A DNA stretch of 64,000 bases from JBBTVO01 sp038063195 (GTDB lineage Bacteria; Patescibacteriota; Microgenomatia; Levybacterales; UBA12049). Below, in pieces: positions 30,992 to 39,827 of the stretch. Every line of letters starts with the position of its first letter. Position 1 is the stretch's first letter. The position numbers were made by a program, and so were the translations under genes. The notes beneath the pieces were generated by a model. It was not told the DNA's origin. It saw only the letters and a program-made list of their open reading frames with translations, and searched no databases. Location of the stretch: positions 1 to 64,000 of the forward strand of contig JBBTVO010000003.1 in assembly GCA_038063195.1 (NCBI GenBank), in the 5' to 3' direction.

Positions 30992-33900
30992 CCTGATATA
31001 TCGTTTTTATTTGCTTAATACTCTCCGGAGCGTTGAGTACGAAGTCAGGCCGTTCCTTGATAGTAAATACCGGACAAAAAGCATTGTTTGTGCAAAGAGT
31101 TCTGTTGTTTATGAATTGACCGCCGGTTTTCCCCGCATTTACAATTACGGTCCCTGCCATATTAAGTCTGAAGTCTGGGGTTACGCAGCTATCATTGTTG
31201 TTGTCTATTATGAAATCGCTATCCGCAGAATAATATCCTTCAACCTGTGTCGCGGCCGAATTCCACGCAGTACCTATGCTTTTATCTATGTGTATATCAC
31301 CCCTGACGATAAACGTGAGAGTAGAGGTTTTGGGGACAAAAATTTTAGCGGCTATGGTAAGATTTCCATCAATCAGAATTATTACCTTTGTGCTTGCGGC
31401 AAGAGTATAATCACTGCTGTTTACAATTTTGACATCACTGCCAGCAGTATATACACCGCTTGCAAGCGCCGGTAATGTACAGCTCAGCAAAGTGCACGAT
31501 AAGTTTGTAGGAGTTATCCCTGATTGCCTAACTCTTCCCAATACATAAGCATACGAGGTGGTGTAAATTCCTTTTGACGGGGCATAAATGTCTTGATATT
31601 CTGCTGAGCCGACTTTCCAATTTGCAGGAGGTGCGGATGCAGAGCCTGCAGGACCAAAATATGCAGGTGAGTCTCCGGTAAAGATTATTCCCGGTGATCC
31701 GCCAGCGCCATTAACAGAAGTAAAGGCGTCGCCGAAAGGAGCAGTGCATACGCCGGGAGCAGCAGGAGGAACTTTAGCAGTGCTTGGTATTACATTGTCA
31801 AGTCCGCTGTCAAATCTTATATCAGTTCCGCCGGATTGAAACCATGCGGATGAAGTCTTAAATCCGAAATTAAGATTTGTAATATTTCCGTCTGCGTGGC
31901 ATGATGCTCCGGCAGATGTTCCTGTTGCTCCGGGGCTACAGCTTGGCCCGACAGTTACGATGTGTGTCAGAGAAGGAGGGAAAGATACCTGATAGCCTGA
32001 AGGAGGACTGCCGAGATAAGTTAACAAATATTTCCCCGCAGGGACACTGATACTTCCGGTTCCGGGATAATATCCTCCAACTGAAGCATTAACTACGCCG
32101 CTTATAGACACAGTTTCGTTTCTGTAGAAGACACTGTAAGACCCGCTCAGGTTGGGCTCTCCGACATCGTATTGGCCATTACTGTTGGCATCAGCCACTT
32201 GCTGTCCTGAGATGGTGTAGGGTGGCGAGAACACTACAGTGACTGTAGTAGGAGCATTTAAGATAACTGTGCATGTAGTACCTGCTCCGGAGCATCCGCC
32301 GCCTGACCAGGACTCAATAAGCGATCCGGGGTCTGGAGTTGCGGTAAGAGTTATCGATGTACCCGGACCATATGACTCTGAGCAATCAGCTCCGCAAGAA
32401 ATCCCGGGAGGACTGGATACAACAGTTCCTGTACCCGGACCGGGCTTGCTAATGGTAAGTGTGTACAGAGGGATGATACCAAAGTTTACTCCATATACGT
32501 CAGCAGTAGTTACCGCCACGGTTCTGGGATTTACATAATTGAGGTCTGTACCAGTATAACTATAGACATAGCCGGCGGGCGCAGTGATTTCGATAGTGTG
32601 ACTTTGATTACCGAGAAGATAGTTGTATGTGAAATCTCCGCCGGTTAGGGTTTTGTCGGAAAATGCAGCGCCATTAAGTGACATGCTAAGAGTGCTTCCT
32701 GTATAATTTGCTTCTGCCCCGTTTTTGATTCCGTCGCCGTTACTATCTAGATAAATTGCCCCAGAGATATTGTATGTAGGCCGTAATCCTATATCCCGCC
32801 TTACCGATGCATTTGTAATATTTATGGTCGCAGGCGTTTTCCAGCCGTAACTGATAGGAGAGCTTGGTTGAATATTGGTAAGAGCAAGCCAGTTAAGAGG
32901 GAAGGTATAATTAGCGAGAGAATTAGAATAAACAATGGAATAGTTGGTGCTTGCGCTTACACTTAGACTGTAATTTCCATTTGCATCTGGTGGAGTTCTT
33001 GCTATTACGCTACTGGAACTGGGAAATTGACAAGTTGAAGTACAAAGCCAAATAGCTGATCCAACCTCGGAGCCAGGTATAAAAGGCTCTCCCGTGTCTT
33101 TCGTTCCGTTTCCATTGTAATCAACAAATACAGTGCCATATATAGCAAGGGGTGGGGGTGTTGGGGTGGGGGTTAGGCCAGACACGTTAACATCCGTATC
33201 GGTTGCTCCAGACTCACAAGTGCGTCCGTCAGACAAATCTGCAGTTCCCCATACTGCTGTTGCGCCGCTTGCTACAGCCGTGACTGCCGTGGTATAAATC
33301 GAGGTTGTATCGGAAGCGGGATTAACAGTTGCTATAGAGGTATTATATGAACCAAAACGCATCCGTGTAATTGTTGCAGATCCAAGTCCTGAAGTCACGC
33401 TAGCTGTAACTGTTCCGGCAGCTCCTCCTACAGTTAGGTTAAGTACAGGCGGCGAAGTCGTTACCGCGCATGACCCGGCAGCAGGCGTGGGAGTAGGGGC
33501 GGGGATGGCGCAGGCGCCTGTTCCGGTATTACAAACTTGTCCGCTTGGGCATCCGCATTTAACGCAGTCATTAACTGGAGGATTGTCTTTTATTTTACAA
33601 TCCAGCGGCTGACCGCCGGCTACACAAAAGCCTACGGGAGTACGAGCAGGGTCCGTGCAAGTTCCGGGAGTAGTGGGGCAGGCGGGGAAGGTGGTGATTA
33701 TATTTTCCAGAAATTTTAAAATCCACTGAGCGTCTTTGGCTGTGACATCGCTTCCAGCAGATTGAACACTAGGGGAACCTCCCGGATCGACCACATCCGC
33801 TCTTTCTATCTGAGATGTGGTAAGAGTTCCGCCTCCGATATAATCTAGTATTTTGTAGGAGTCCAGCGTAGATATCTTTCCGTCGCCGTCCACATCTCCG

Positions 33901-35162
33901 TACTGGTAAGGCGCGCCCAGAGGGTTGGTGCCTGAGCCGGTGAGAGTTGAGGGGACAGGACATGAGGAAGTTTTGGGATCATAGACTGTAACTTGCATAC
34001 GACTGCTAGCTCCGCAATCCGTCCATGGAGAAGGGATTTGGAAAGGATTGCCAGTGCACTTGCTTCCGGAGTTGCTATGTGCATTGACAACCACCCAATA
34101 AGTACCGGGAGTACTGAACGCCTTTGAAGCAGAAAATGATTGAGACGACCCAAAAAGTGTGTAGGGAGAACCTGTAAATGCAGTCCAACTCTCACCTGAG
34201 GTTGGCGACGAATACATTTCTCCCTTTGATAGACTTTGAAAATTAGGATCATTTGCTGTGCCTGTAAAGCTTACCGTTTGACCAGTTGTTGCATAAGAGC
34301 GACCTGTTATTGACGCAGTAACAGGAGGAGGGGAAAGTCCAAAATCAGAAACTTTTGTGTTGCCGCCCGCGGTGACGTTTACGCTATAGGAAGTTGGTGT
34401 GGTATTTCCCCAGCCGCCCATCGTGGGCATATCTACCCTGACAGTGTAAGTCCCTACTGGAAGCTGCCCTGACTGATAGTAAGGGTTATTTGGATCACAA
34501 CTGTTAGCCCAGATACTTATATTGCCCGGATCAGCAATAGCCTGGACACCTGCTATATTATGTAGCCCCGAAGGACAGTTTTCGGTATTTTGCATGAATG
34601 GTTCACCCAATTGCCAGACGCTATCTTTGTTCTGATCATCAAAAATATAACCCCACAAACTTCCGGTTGACGGGGGAGGGATAGAAGGGCAACTATTACC
34701 AGTTGAATCAGTTGCGGGAACGTAGTTAACTCCAGTTCCCAAGTTATTTCCCGGATTGTAAGTTACTGTATCTCTCCAAGCTAATAGACCGAGCGCAGAA
34801 TTATTTATAAATGGATCAACTATAGGATCTATGCATTGCGTCCACCACAGCATTTGAGGTGGGCCTGTAAAATATTCATTAAGTTGATATGCAACCCCTA
34901 TGTCATTTCCTGAACAAGCAGAATTATTGAATACAGGACGGGTTATTTTACGCCTATATGCACCGCTTGAGCCGTCAGAGTAAAGCCATTTATAAGCAAC
35001 CTCCCAGTCAGTTCCCGTGTTGGTTTCACAAAACGTAACCTCAGTGTCATAGAATCCAGGATATGCTTCTGCGTGACCTACATCTAAAGTAAGATAAGCA
35101 CAGAAAAATAATATTAAAATTAACGAACTTAATATCGTATTTTTTATACGCCAAATAATCAT
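30978..35162 (-). CDS. Giant modular surface protein (SdrD-like, dockerin-like and repeat domains)
   Basis: 1394 residues, Thr/Ser/Pro/Gly-rich. After a signal anchor come several modules. SdrD-type B modules start with GYIFDDQNKDSVWQLGEP (near 165) and recur as GTVFVDYNGNGTKDTGEPF, AIYLDSNGDGIKNGAE and QQVADANSNGQYDVGEP. A dockerin-like double calcium loop lies near 420-485 (YGDVDGDGKISTLDSYKIL ... DVTAKDAQWILKFL). A Cys-rich segment follows (CVKCGCPSGQVCNTGTGAC), then an InlB-type repeat (GPGTGTVVSSPPGISCGADC). The C-terminal 250 residues are unassigned. It is predicted to be exposed at the cell surface, perhaps for host or matrix attachment. The ATG overlaps the stop of the upstream gene (TAATG). 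Confidence 0.85.
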   Translation of the reverse strand: MIIWRIKNTILSSLILILFFCAYLTLDVGHAEAYPGFYDTEVTFCETNTGTDWEVAYKWLYSDGSSGAYRRKITRPVFNNSACSGNDIGVAYQLNEYFTGPPQMLWWTQCIDPIVDPFINNSALGLLAWRDTVTYNPGNNLGTGVNYVPATDSTGNSCPSIPPPSTGSLWGYIFDDQNKDSVWQLGEPFMQNTENCPSGLHNIAGVQAIADPGNISIWANSCDPNNPYYQSGQLPVGTYTVRVDMPTMGGWGNTTPTSYSVNVTAGGNTKVSDFGLSPPPVTASITGRSYATTGQTVSFTGTANDPNFQSLSKGEMYSSPTSGESWTAFTGSPYTLFGSSQSFSASKAFSTPGTYWVVVNAHSNSGSKCTGNPFQIPSPWTDCGASSRMQVTVYDPKTSSCPVPSTLTGSGTNPLGAPYQYGDVDGDGKISTLDSYKILDYIGGGTLTTSQIERADVVDPGGSPSVQSAGSDVTAKDAQWILKFLENIITTFPACPTTPGTCTDPARTPVGFCVAGGQPLDCKIKDNPPVNDCVKCGCPSGQVCNTGTGACAIPAPTPTPAAGSCAVTTSPPVLNLTVGGAAGTVTASVTSGLGSATITRMRFGSYNTSIATVNPASDTTSIYTTAVTAVASGATAVWGTADLSDGRTCESGATDTDVNVSGLTPTPTPPPLAIYGTVFVDYNGNGTKDTGEPFIPGSEVGSAIWLCTSTCQFPSSSSVIARTPPDANGNYSLSVSASTNYSIVYSNSLANYTFPLNWLALTNIQPSSPISYGWKTPATINITNASVRRDIGLRPTYNISGAIYLDSNGDGIKNGAEANYTGSTLSMSLNGAAFSDKTLTGGDFTYNYLLGNQSHTIEITAPAGYVYSYTGTDLNYVNPRTVAVTTADVYGVNFGIIPLYTLTISKPGPGTGTVVSSPPGISCGADCSESYGPGTSITLTATPDPGSLIESWSGGGCSGAGTTCTVILNAPTTVTVVFSPPYTISGQQVADANSNGQYDVGEPNLSGSYSVFYRNETVSISGVVNASVGGYYPGTGSISVPAGKYLLTYLGSPPSGYQVSFPPSLTHIVTVGPSCSPGATGTSAGASCHADGNITNLNFGFKTSSAWFQSGGTDIRFDSGLDNVIPSTAKVPPAAPGVCTAPFGDAFTSVNGAGGSPGIIFTGDSPAYFGPAGSASAPPANWKVGSAEYQDIYAPSKGIYTTSYAYVLGRVRQSGITPTNLSCTLLSCTLPALASGVYTAGSDVKIVNSSDYTLAASTKVIILIDGNLTIAAKIFVPKTSTLTFIVRGDIHIDKSIGTAWNSAATQVEGYYSADSDFIIDNNNDSCVTPDFRLNMAGTVIVNAGKTGGQFINNRTLCTNNAFCPVFTIKERPDFVLNAPESIKQIKTIYQEVAP

Positions 35163-35929
35163 TATCGATTGGGACTCGAGCCGGTATCTTTAGGCTTGTT
35201 AAGCTTCTCAGTTATGCCTGGTGTAATTTTTTCAAGATATTCCAACAGCCTGTTTTTAAATTCGCCCGCAGTAGAAGATCCCTTCTCTTCTTCTGTTTTC
35301 AAAATATCGTAAGCAAATAACAAATTGTCGTTTTTGCGATTTTTCTCAGCTTCAGTATTCTGACTTGAAACTATCGAAGCATCATAAAGAGCATCAAGAA
35401 TAGTTTTTTTGTTAGTGCCAAGGTTGGATTTCTCTATTCCGTCTTTTAGCTCATTCAATTGAGGATCATACTCAAGCTTGCCACATTTTTCATCAGAACA
35501 TAACACAACAAAATCATTCTGCTTATATTGACTTGGAATATTGACTTTCGCATATTCTCCTATCTCGCTAATTAATTCCCTGAGTTTCGGATTGTGGGTC
35601 TTGGAATATTCAAGAGAAATTCCTTGTACAATATTGTATATTTTTTTGTAGTCCTCTTTATCAACCCCGTCCAATAATATAGCATCTTTCAAATTACCTT
35701 GATAAGTTGATATAAATTCAGCATTTGCACCAGAGTCTTTCAGTTGTGAAGGTAGGTTCTTTACTGAAGTGGAAGCCGGCTGTTTGTTGTTCTTAGTTAG
35801 GAGTACTGATAGTGGTATAATTGTCAGTACAATAAGGAATAACGCTAAGCCAAGTAGCAATTTAGCTTTCGGGGTAAAAGAAAAAGGGAGAATATAGCCC
35901 TGAAGGGAATCTTGGTTTTTTTCTTCCAT
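35162..35929 (-). CDS. Membrane-anchored hypothetical protein
   Basis: 255 residues: a short cytosolic N terminus, one membrane helix at about 23-43 (KLLLGLALFLIVLTIIPLSVL), then a mainly helical extracytoplasmic domain with a Cys pair (VLCSDEKCGKL). No family recognised. Its stop overlaps the start of the giant surface protein by one base, so the two are co-translated and may act together in surface display. Confidence 0.6.
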   Translation of the reverse strand: MEEKNQDSLQGYILPFSFTPKAKLLLGLALFLIVLTIIPLSVLLTKNNKQPASTSVKNLPSQLKDSGANAEFISTYQGNLKDAILLDGVDKEDYKKIYNIVQGISLEYSKTHNPKLRELISEIGEYAKVNIPSQYKQNDFVVLCSDEKCGKLEYDPQLNELKDGIEKSNLGTNKKTILDALYDASIVSSQNTEAEKNRKNDNLLFAYDILKTEEEKGSSTAGEFKNRLLEYLEKITPGITEKLNKPKDTGSSPNR

Positions 35930-36000
35930 AGGTTAAGGCCAGATAAACTTTCCTCTATAATAAAGAATATAGGGAGTGACGCCCTGATGTCAAGGAGAAA

Positions 36001-36636
36001 TTATTGTACGTTTCTATCTACGAGTGCGAGGTCAAATTTTTCCTGTTTTTCTGGATAATTGCTAATAAAATAATTTCGAACATCTCGTGCTATTTGGAAA
36101 AATTCTTGTATTTCATTCTCAGCATACAGATTATACATATTTGATACTACGAATAAACAGCCCGCCTCTCTTAAGACATCTACGAGAGATGGGTCGCTCA
36201 AATCTCCATGCTCGCAATTATTTAAGTTATTGTCTAGATACTCCTTCGGGAAAATTGATCCATCGACAAGCTTCATGTCATTTGCCTCTGGGTGAGCTTC
36301 ATAGAAGGCATTCGCAAAGGATTTTATGGTATTTATATCAGCTGGTGTGATAGGTTGATTAAAAATTGATTCGGGACTAAATTCTATTGCGACTGATGTG
36401 GGCTCAGGTGTGGGCGCTAAGGTAGGTTCAAGTGTGGGAGCTAATGTTGGTGAAGGAGTAATTCTGGGGTCTGTTTGGGAAGGCATAGGACTATCAGTCA
36501 GTCTAGCTATCGGAGTTGGGCTTTTTATATCATCAGGAGTAGGGCCTTCGGCGTTTCCACCACCACAAGCAATAGCTCCTCCTGCAATCGTTAAAGTTCC
36601 TGCAACTCCCAAGCCTATGTATTTTTCTGTTGCCAT
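36001..36636 (-). CDS. Putative exported protein with Pro/Thr-rich linker
   Basis: 211 residues. The hydrophobic N terminus GLGVAGTLTIAGGAIACGGG may be a lipoprotein signal, though the lipobox is weak. A Thr/Pro linker follows (about 30-85), then a 125-residue acidic helical domain with two cysteines. Function unknown. Promoter visible at 36646-36674. Confidence 0.55.
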   Translation of the reverse strand: MATEKYIGLGVAGTLTIAGGAIACGGGNAEGPTPDDIKSPTPIARLTDSPMPSQTDPRITPSPTLAPTLEPTLAPTPEPTSVAIEFSPESIFNQPITPADINTIKSFANAFYEAHPEANDMKLVDGSIFPKEYLDNNLNNCEHGDLSDPSLVDVLREAGCLFVVSNMYNLYAENEIQEFFQIARDVRNYFISNYPEKQEKFDLALVDRNVQ

Positions 36637-36645
36637 ATTGCTAGT

Positions 36646-36674
36646 ATTCTATTATATCTTATAGTTATTGTCAA
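36646..36674 (-). promoter_or_regulatory. Promoter of the exported-protein gene
   Basis: Minus strand: TTGACA (36674-36669), 17-base spacer, TAGAAT (36651-36646), 9 bases to the ATG at 36636. The DNA around it is a divergent member of the TCTTTGTCAAG repeat family of the island. Confidence 0.6.
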
Positions 36675-36710
36675 GTGGCTTTTTTGATGGATCGGATTAT
36701 AGCACTTGTA

Positions 36711-36746
36711 TTTATCCTTGTCAAGGATAAAGGCTTCTGGTATGAT
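36711..36746 (+). promoter_or_regulatory. Promoter and operator of hicBA, left copy
   Basis: TTGTCA (36718-36723), 17-base spacer, TATGAT (36741-36746), six bases to the ATG at 36753. A perfect 21-base palindrome (36711-36731, arms TTTATCCTTG/CAAGGATAAA) covers the -35 and is the likely HicB operator. Confidence 0.65.
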
Positions 36747-36752
36747 ACATTC

Positions 36753-37007
36753 ATGGAGAAGAAAATCTTAAATTATAGAGTGGTTATTACACCAGATGAA
36801 AGGACCGGCAGGGGAAAGCCCTGTTACACTGCGTATGTGCCTCTCTTAGGTATTGCAACAGACGGAGATACGATTGAGGAGGCATTGATGAATGTGCAAG
36901 ATGCAATACTGGTTTATGTTAGGTCATTAAGAGAAGATGGGCAAGAGATTCCCCTAGAGTCAATTAATGGAGAATTTATTACAACCGCAAGCGTAGAATT
37001 ATCATAA
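36753..37007 (+). CDS. hicB: HicB antitoxin, left copy
   Basis: 84 residues with the partial RNase H-like HicB fold: YRVVITPDERTGRGKPCYTAYVPLLGIATDGDTIEEAL. It binds and blocks HicA and probably represses the operon through the palindrome over its -35. The ATG is chosen because TATGAT lies six bases before it. Gene order here is antitoxin first, toxin second, 20 bases apart. Identical to the copy at 38435. Confidence 0.88.
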   Translation: MEKKILNYRVVITPDERTGRGKPCYTAYVPLLGIATDGDTIEEALMNVQDAILVYVRSLREDGQEIPLESINGEFITTASVELS

Positions 37008-37027
37008 AGAAAACACCTTAAGGCTAT

Positions 37028-37261
37028 ATGCCTAAATTGCCACAAATAAAAACAAAGATAATTTTGCGTGTGCTTCAAAAAGAAGGATTTATGAAAAGAC
37101 CAGGCAAAGGGAGCCATATTGTGCTTGCGCATTCAGATGGAAGAAGAACAGTTGTTCCCTTTCATAATAAACCACTTGCAAAGGGGACACTTCGGGCGAT
37201 TCTTAGACAGGCAAATATTTCCTTAGAGGAATTTCTACATCTCTTAAAAGAAAAGAGTTGA
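37028..37261 (+). CDS. hicA: HicA toxin, left copy
   Basis: 77 residues; double-stranded-RNA-binding-like mRNA interferase. Shows KIILRVLQKEGFMKRPGKGSH with the catalytic His in GSHIVL, then PFHNKPLAKGTLRAILRQANIS. Identical in sequence to the copy at 38710. Confidence 0.9.
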   Translation: MPKLPQIKTKIILRVLQKEGFMKRPGKGSHIVLAHSDGRRTVVPFHNKPLAKGTLRAILRQANISLEEFLHLLKEKS

Positions 37262-37295
37262 GCCAATTGCTAGAAGAGGCAGAACAGTTATATCT

Positions 37296-37310
37296 TATAG
37301 TCTTTGTCAA
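37296..37310. repeat. Island repeat core TATAGTCTTTGTCAA, copy 1
   Basis: The first of eight copies of this 15-mer or close variants between 37.3 and 42.4 kb, followed by AGTGGTTTTTT and the palindrome at 37325-37348. Confidence 0.75.
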
Positions 37311-37370
37311 GTGGTTTTTTTTGGGCTCCGACCCCGCGGGTCGAGCCGTAGAAAAAACATCAAGCAGGTT

Positions 37371-37793
37371 TTATCGGTAATCTTTTAAAGAAATTACTTG
37401 AATTCGCTTTGATTTCCCTTGATGCTTAATATTTTCAGTGACCAAAATAGCATTATATTGTTCTGCAATTGATAAAAATGAAGCATCATAATATGTAATC
37501 TTTAATGTTTGTGCTAGGCTATATGTAGTATTCGCAATGTCTTGGCTCATTGTAATAAAAGAAATGGGCAAAGAATAGAAGATTTTCATTAATGCTCCAA
37601 TATCTTCATGATCAATCTTTTTTCCAAAAAGAAGAGCATTACCAATCTCATATTTTAGAAGTTCCGGACAAAGAAGTTCAACTTGTTTTTCTCTTACATT
37701 TTCCAGGATTAGGTTCGCTTTATCAATATCATCTTCATTGTCTTGATTGAGCCATTTTATAGCAACAGAGGTGTCGATTACTAAAGAGGTCAT
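37371..37793 (-). CDS. vapC: VapC-type PIN-domain toxin
   Basis: 140 residues from the ATG at 37793, one base after the vapB stop. PIN motifs: VIDTSVAIKWLN (first Asp), PELLKYEIGNAL (Glu), TYYDASFLSIAEQYNAILVTEN (later acidic residues). Predicted Mg-dependent ribonuclease. Enclosed by the two identical HicBA copies. Confidence 0.87.
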   Translation of the reverse strand: MTSLVIDTSVAIKWLNQDNEDDIDKANLILENVREKQVELLCPELLKYEIGNALLFGKKIDHEDIGALMKIFYSLPISFITMSQDIANTTYSLAQTLKITYYDASFLSIAEQYNAILVTENIKHQGKSKRIQVISLKDYR

Positions 37794-37794
37794 G

Positions 37795-38061
37795 TTAATG
37801 AGATAAGCGATCTTGTTGAATAAATTCTGAAGCACTTTTACTTCCTTTCCCATGAATAGATCGTGCTTTTCGTATACCTTCCCAAATCTGTTTCCAGTCA
37901 ACTTGTTTCTGATGAGGCTTGATTATGATTTCGTCAGGTTTAATCACAGAAATTGAAACTGCTGATGAAGGAGTAACCCAATTCACCAACTTACGGATTG
38001 AGTCGGGGATAGTTAATTGTCCTCTTTCTCTTATTATTGCTGTTCCTTGCGTGTTTATCAT
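37795..38061 (-). CDS. vapB: VapB-type AbrB-fold antitoxin
   Basis: 88 residues: IIRERGQLTIPDSIRKLVNW is the AbrB DNA-binding hairpin, followed by a linker and a C-terminal toxin-binding segment WKQIWEGIRKARSIHGKG. The promoter on the minus strand is TTGACA (38096-38091), 17 bases, TATTCT (38073-38068), then six bases to the ATG, again leaderless. Cotranscribed with vapC. Confidence 0.85.
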   Translation of the reverse strand: MINTQGTAIIRERGQLTIPDSIRKLVNWVTPSSAVSISVIKPDEIIIKPHQKQVDWKQIWEGIRKARSIHGKGSKSASEFIQQDRLSH

Positions 38062-38104
38062 AGAATCAGAATATCAGAAATTCAGAAAGTTGTCAATAGT
38101 ATTC

Positions 38105-38382
38105 GGAAGTCCACCTCCGAGGTGGGATTAGGGCTGCTATAGTCTTTGTCAACCCCTTTTTTCGTAGCATTTTCCCCAGGTGCCGCTACAAATCCACCGT
38201 TCGGCTGAGCTCACGGCCGAAGCCTCCCGGGTGGATCGGGGTGAGATCGTGAGGACCAATAGTAATAACATAAATTTCCGCTTGATGCAAGATTTTTCTT
38301 AACGTTCCATGGGGGGGGATTGGTTTTGGATAGATTGGGCTTATTCAACAGCACTTTCGAGGTTGAACCTCGAAAATCCGAA
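38105..38382. repeat. Gene-free stretch of palindromes and repeats
   Basis: Bases 38062-38434 hold no intact gene. Present are: hairpin CCACCTCCGAGGTGG (38111-38125) joined to the island repeat core (38138-38152); the element GGCCGAAGCCTCCCGGGTGG (from 38216), shared with 41712; the relE remnant; and a 21-base palindrome 38355-38375 (arms TTTCGAGGTT/AACCTCGAAA). Confidence 0.65.
38246..38281 (-). pseudogene. RelE-like toxin remnant
   Basis: The minus strand reads AEIYVITIGPHD, matching DEIYILTIGPHDE near the C terminus of the intact RelE-like toxin at 41751-42008. It runs into the palindromic element GGCCGAAGCCTCCCGGGTGG, which also lies just beyond the intact gene. Only this short tail remains. 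Confidence 0.6.
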
Positions 38383-38434
38383 AGCACTTGTATTTACCCT
38401 TGTCAAGGATAAAGGCTTCTGGTATGATACATTC

Positions 38435-38689
38435 ATGGAGAAGAAAATCTTAAATTATAGAGTGGTTATTACACCAGATGAAAGGACCGGCAGGGGAAAG
38501 CCCTGTTACACTGCGTATGTGCCTCTCTTAGGTATTGCAACAGACGGAGATACGATTGAGGAGGCATTGATGAATGTGCAAGATGCAATACTGGTTTATG
38601 TTAGGTCATTAAGAGAAGATGGGCAAGAGATTCCCCTAGAGTCAATTAATGGAGAATTTATTACAACCGCAAGCGTAGAATTATCATAA
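38435..38689 (+). CDS. hicB: HicB antitoxin, right copy
   Basis: Identical protein to the left copy. The promoter is conserved (TTGTCA at 38400, TATGAT at 38423-38428), but a T-to-C change at 38397 breaks the left arm of the 21-base operator palindrome. Repression of this copy may therefore differ. Confidence 0.88.
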   Translation: MEKKILNYRVVITPDERTGRGKPCYTAYVPLLGIATDGDTIEEALMNVQDAILVYVRSLREDGQEIPLESINGEFITTASVELS

Positions 38690-38709
38690 AGAAAACACCT
38701 TAAGGCTAT

Positions 38710-38943
38710 ATGCCTAAATTGCCACAAATAAAAACAAAGATAATTTTGCGTGTGCTTCAAAAAGAAGGATTTATGAAAAGACCAGGCAAAGGGAGCCATA
38801 TTGTGCTTGCGCATTCAGATGGAAGAAGAACAGTTGTTCCCTTTCATAATAAACCACTTGCAAAGGGGACACTTCGGGCGATTCTTAGACAGGCAAATAT
38901 TTCCTTAGAGGAATTTCTACATCTCTTAAAAGAAAAGAGTTGA
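38710..38943 (+). CDS. hicA: HicA toxin, right copy
   Basis: Identical to the left HicA (77 residues, catalytic His in GSHIVL). With the second hicB it makes a complete module, so both copies could be active. Confidence 0.9.
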   Translation: MPKLPQIKTKIILRVLQKEGFMKRPGKGSHIVLAHSDGRRTVVPFHNKPLAKGTLRAILRQANISLEEFLHLLKEKS

Positions 38944-39041
38944 GCCAATTGCTAGAAGAGGCAGAACAGTTATATCTTATAGTCTTTGTCAAGTAGTTTT
39001 TTAAAATTTACAGTTAAAATTTACTCACATCTGCCAACGTC

Positions 39042-39144
39042 AACCTACGAGGTTGCAGGCTCACAACCTCGTAGGTTGGGAAATCGGTATTTGGATTGGA
39101 AGTCCACCTCGGAGGTGGGATTAGAGCTGCTATAGTCTTTGTCA
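39042..39144. repeat. Palindromes and island repeat copy 4
   Basis: CAACCTACGAGGTTG (39042-39056) and ACAACCTCGTAGGTTG (39063-39078) form an inverted pair. They are followed by CCACCTCGGAGGTGG (39104-39118) and the repeat core TATAGTCTTTGTCA (39131-39144). No gene lies between 38944 and 39158. Confidence 0.7.
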
Positions 39145-39158
39145 GGCCCCACCGCCTT

Positions 39159-39827
39159 TTAGTTGAGTAGTGCCTTTTTTTTTAATTTTCTTGCTTCTTC
39201 AAGCCAGAAATTTTGCCAGACTGAAGGAGCGGTTTTATGAAGCATACGTGGATAATCTTTTAGTTCTGTTACTTGCAAAAGCTGCTGACCCAACTGTAAC
39301 GGGTCAATATGTGTATCAAATTTTATTCTGGCTTTTTGAAGCAAATTATCAAACTTCCATTGTTTTTTTTGCAGGATTAAGTATAGGTCGATAAAGTCGC
39401 GACTGCGAGGGTTCTGGTAAATCGTGAATGTTTTATTTACAGCAATATCAATTAGGCTCTCGACGATTACGTGATCAACTGCATGAGGTTTTTCTATCTC
39501 CGAGAAGGGAAAGTAGGTGAATTCTGTTTTTATAACTTCGTTTTCAAAATGAAGAAAAAATAAATTACGATTATAACTTTGTTGAAAGTCTATTTTTTTT
39601 ATTTTTAATATTGGTATTAATTTCTTTAATATAATCTGAATAGTAAAAGGATCTACTTCCATTTCGCTAAAAAGATCAAGGTCTTCCGAATATCTGTGAT
39701 GTAAGTAATATTCTGAAAGAGCAGTACCGCCGGTTAAGTAGAAATGAGAGAATATATCAGTCTGTAAAAAAAGCTGTTTAAGAAGACTTGTTTGCTTCGT
39801 AGTTAAGATTGTTTTGACCATAGCCAA
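39159..39827 (-). CDS. AbiEii-type nucleotidyltransferase toxin
   Basis: 222 residues of the DUF1814/AbiEii family. The nucleotidyltransferase signature YLTGGTALSEYYL then RYSEDLDLFS lies at about 30-55, and the second acidic part KTEFTYFPFSE follows. A helical C-terminal half contains RDFIDLYLIL. AbiEii relatives act as NTP-transferring toxins that modify tRNA in phage-defence modules. The 5' end overlaps the upstream small gene by 25 bases. Confidence 0.82.
   Translation of the reverse strand: MAMVKTILTTKQTSLLKQLFLQTDIFSHFYLTGGTALSEYYLHHRYSEDLDLFSEMEVDPFTIQIILKKLIPILKIKKIDFQQSYNRNLFFLHFENEVIKTEFTYFPFSEIEKPHAVDHVIVESLIDIAVNKTFTIYQNPRSRDFIDLYLILQKKQWKFDNLLQKARIKFDTHIDPLQLGQQLLQVTELKDYPRMLHKTAPSVWQNFWLEEARKLKKKALLN

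Larger units (their letters stand above)
36701..37320. repeat. 620-base direct repeat, left copy (HicBA)
   Basis: Matches 38383-39002 at a constant offset of 1682 bases. The mismatches noticed are 36715 T versus 38397 C, and 37313 G versus 38995 A. Translations in several frames are identical. The two copies flank VapBC. Confidence 0.9.
38383..39002. repeat. 620-base direct repeat, right copy (HicBA)
   Basis: Second copy of the HicBA unit, same orientation as the left copy. Confidence 0.9.

Noticed and set aside
33845..34252. Frames inside the surface-protein gene in other phases
   Set aside because: Composition-driven shadows of a long continuous coding frame with clear domain signatures.
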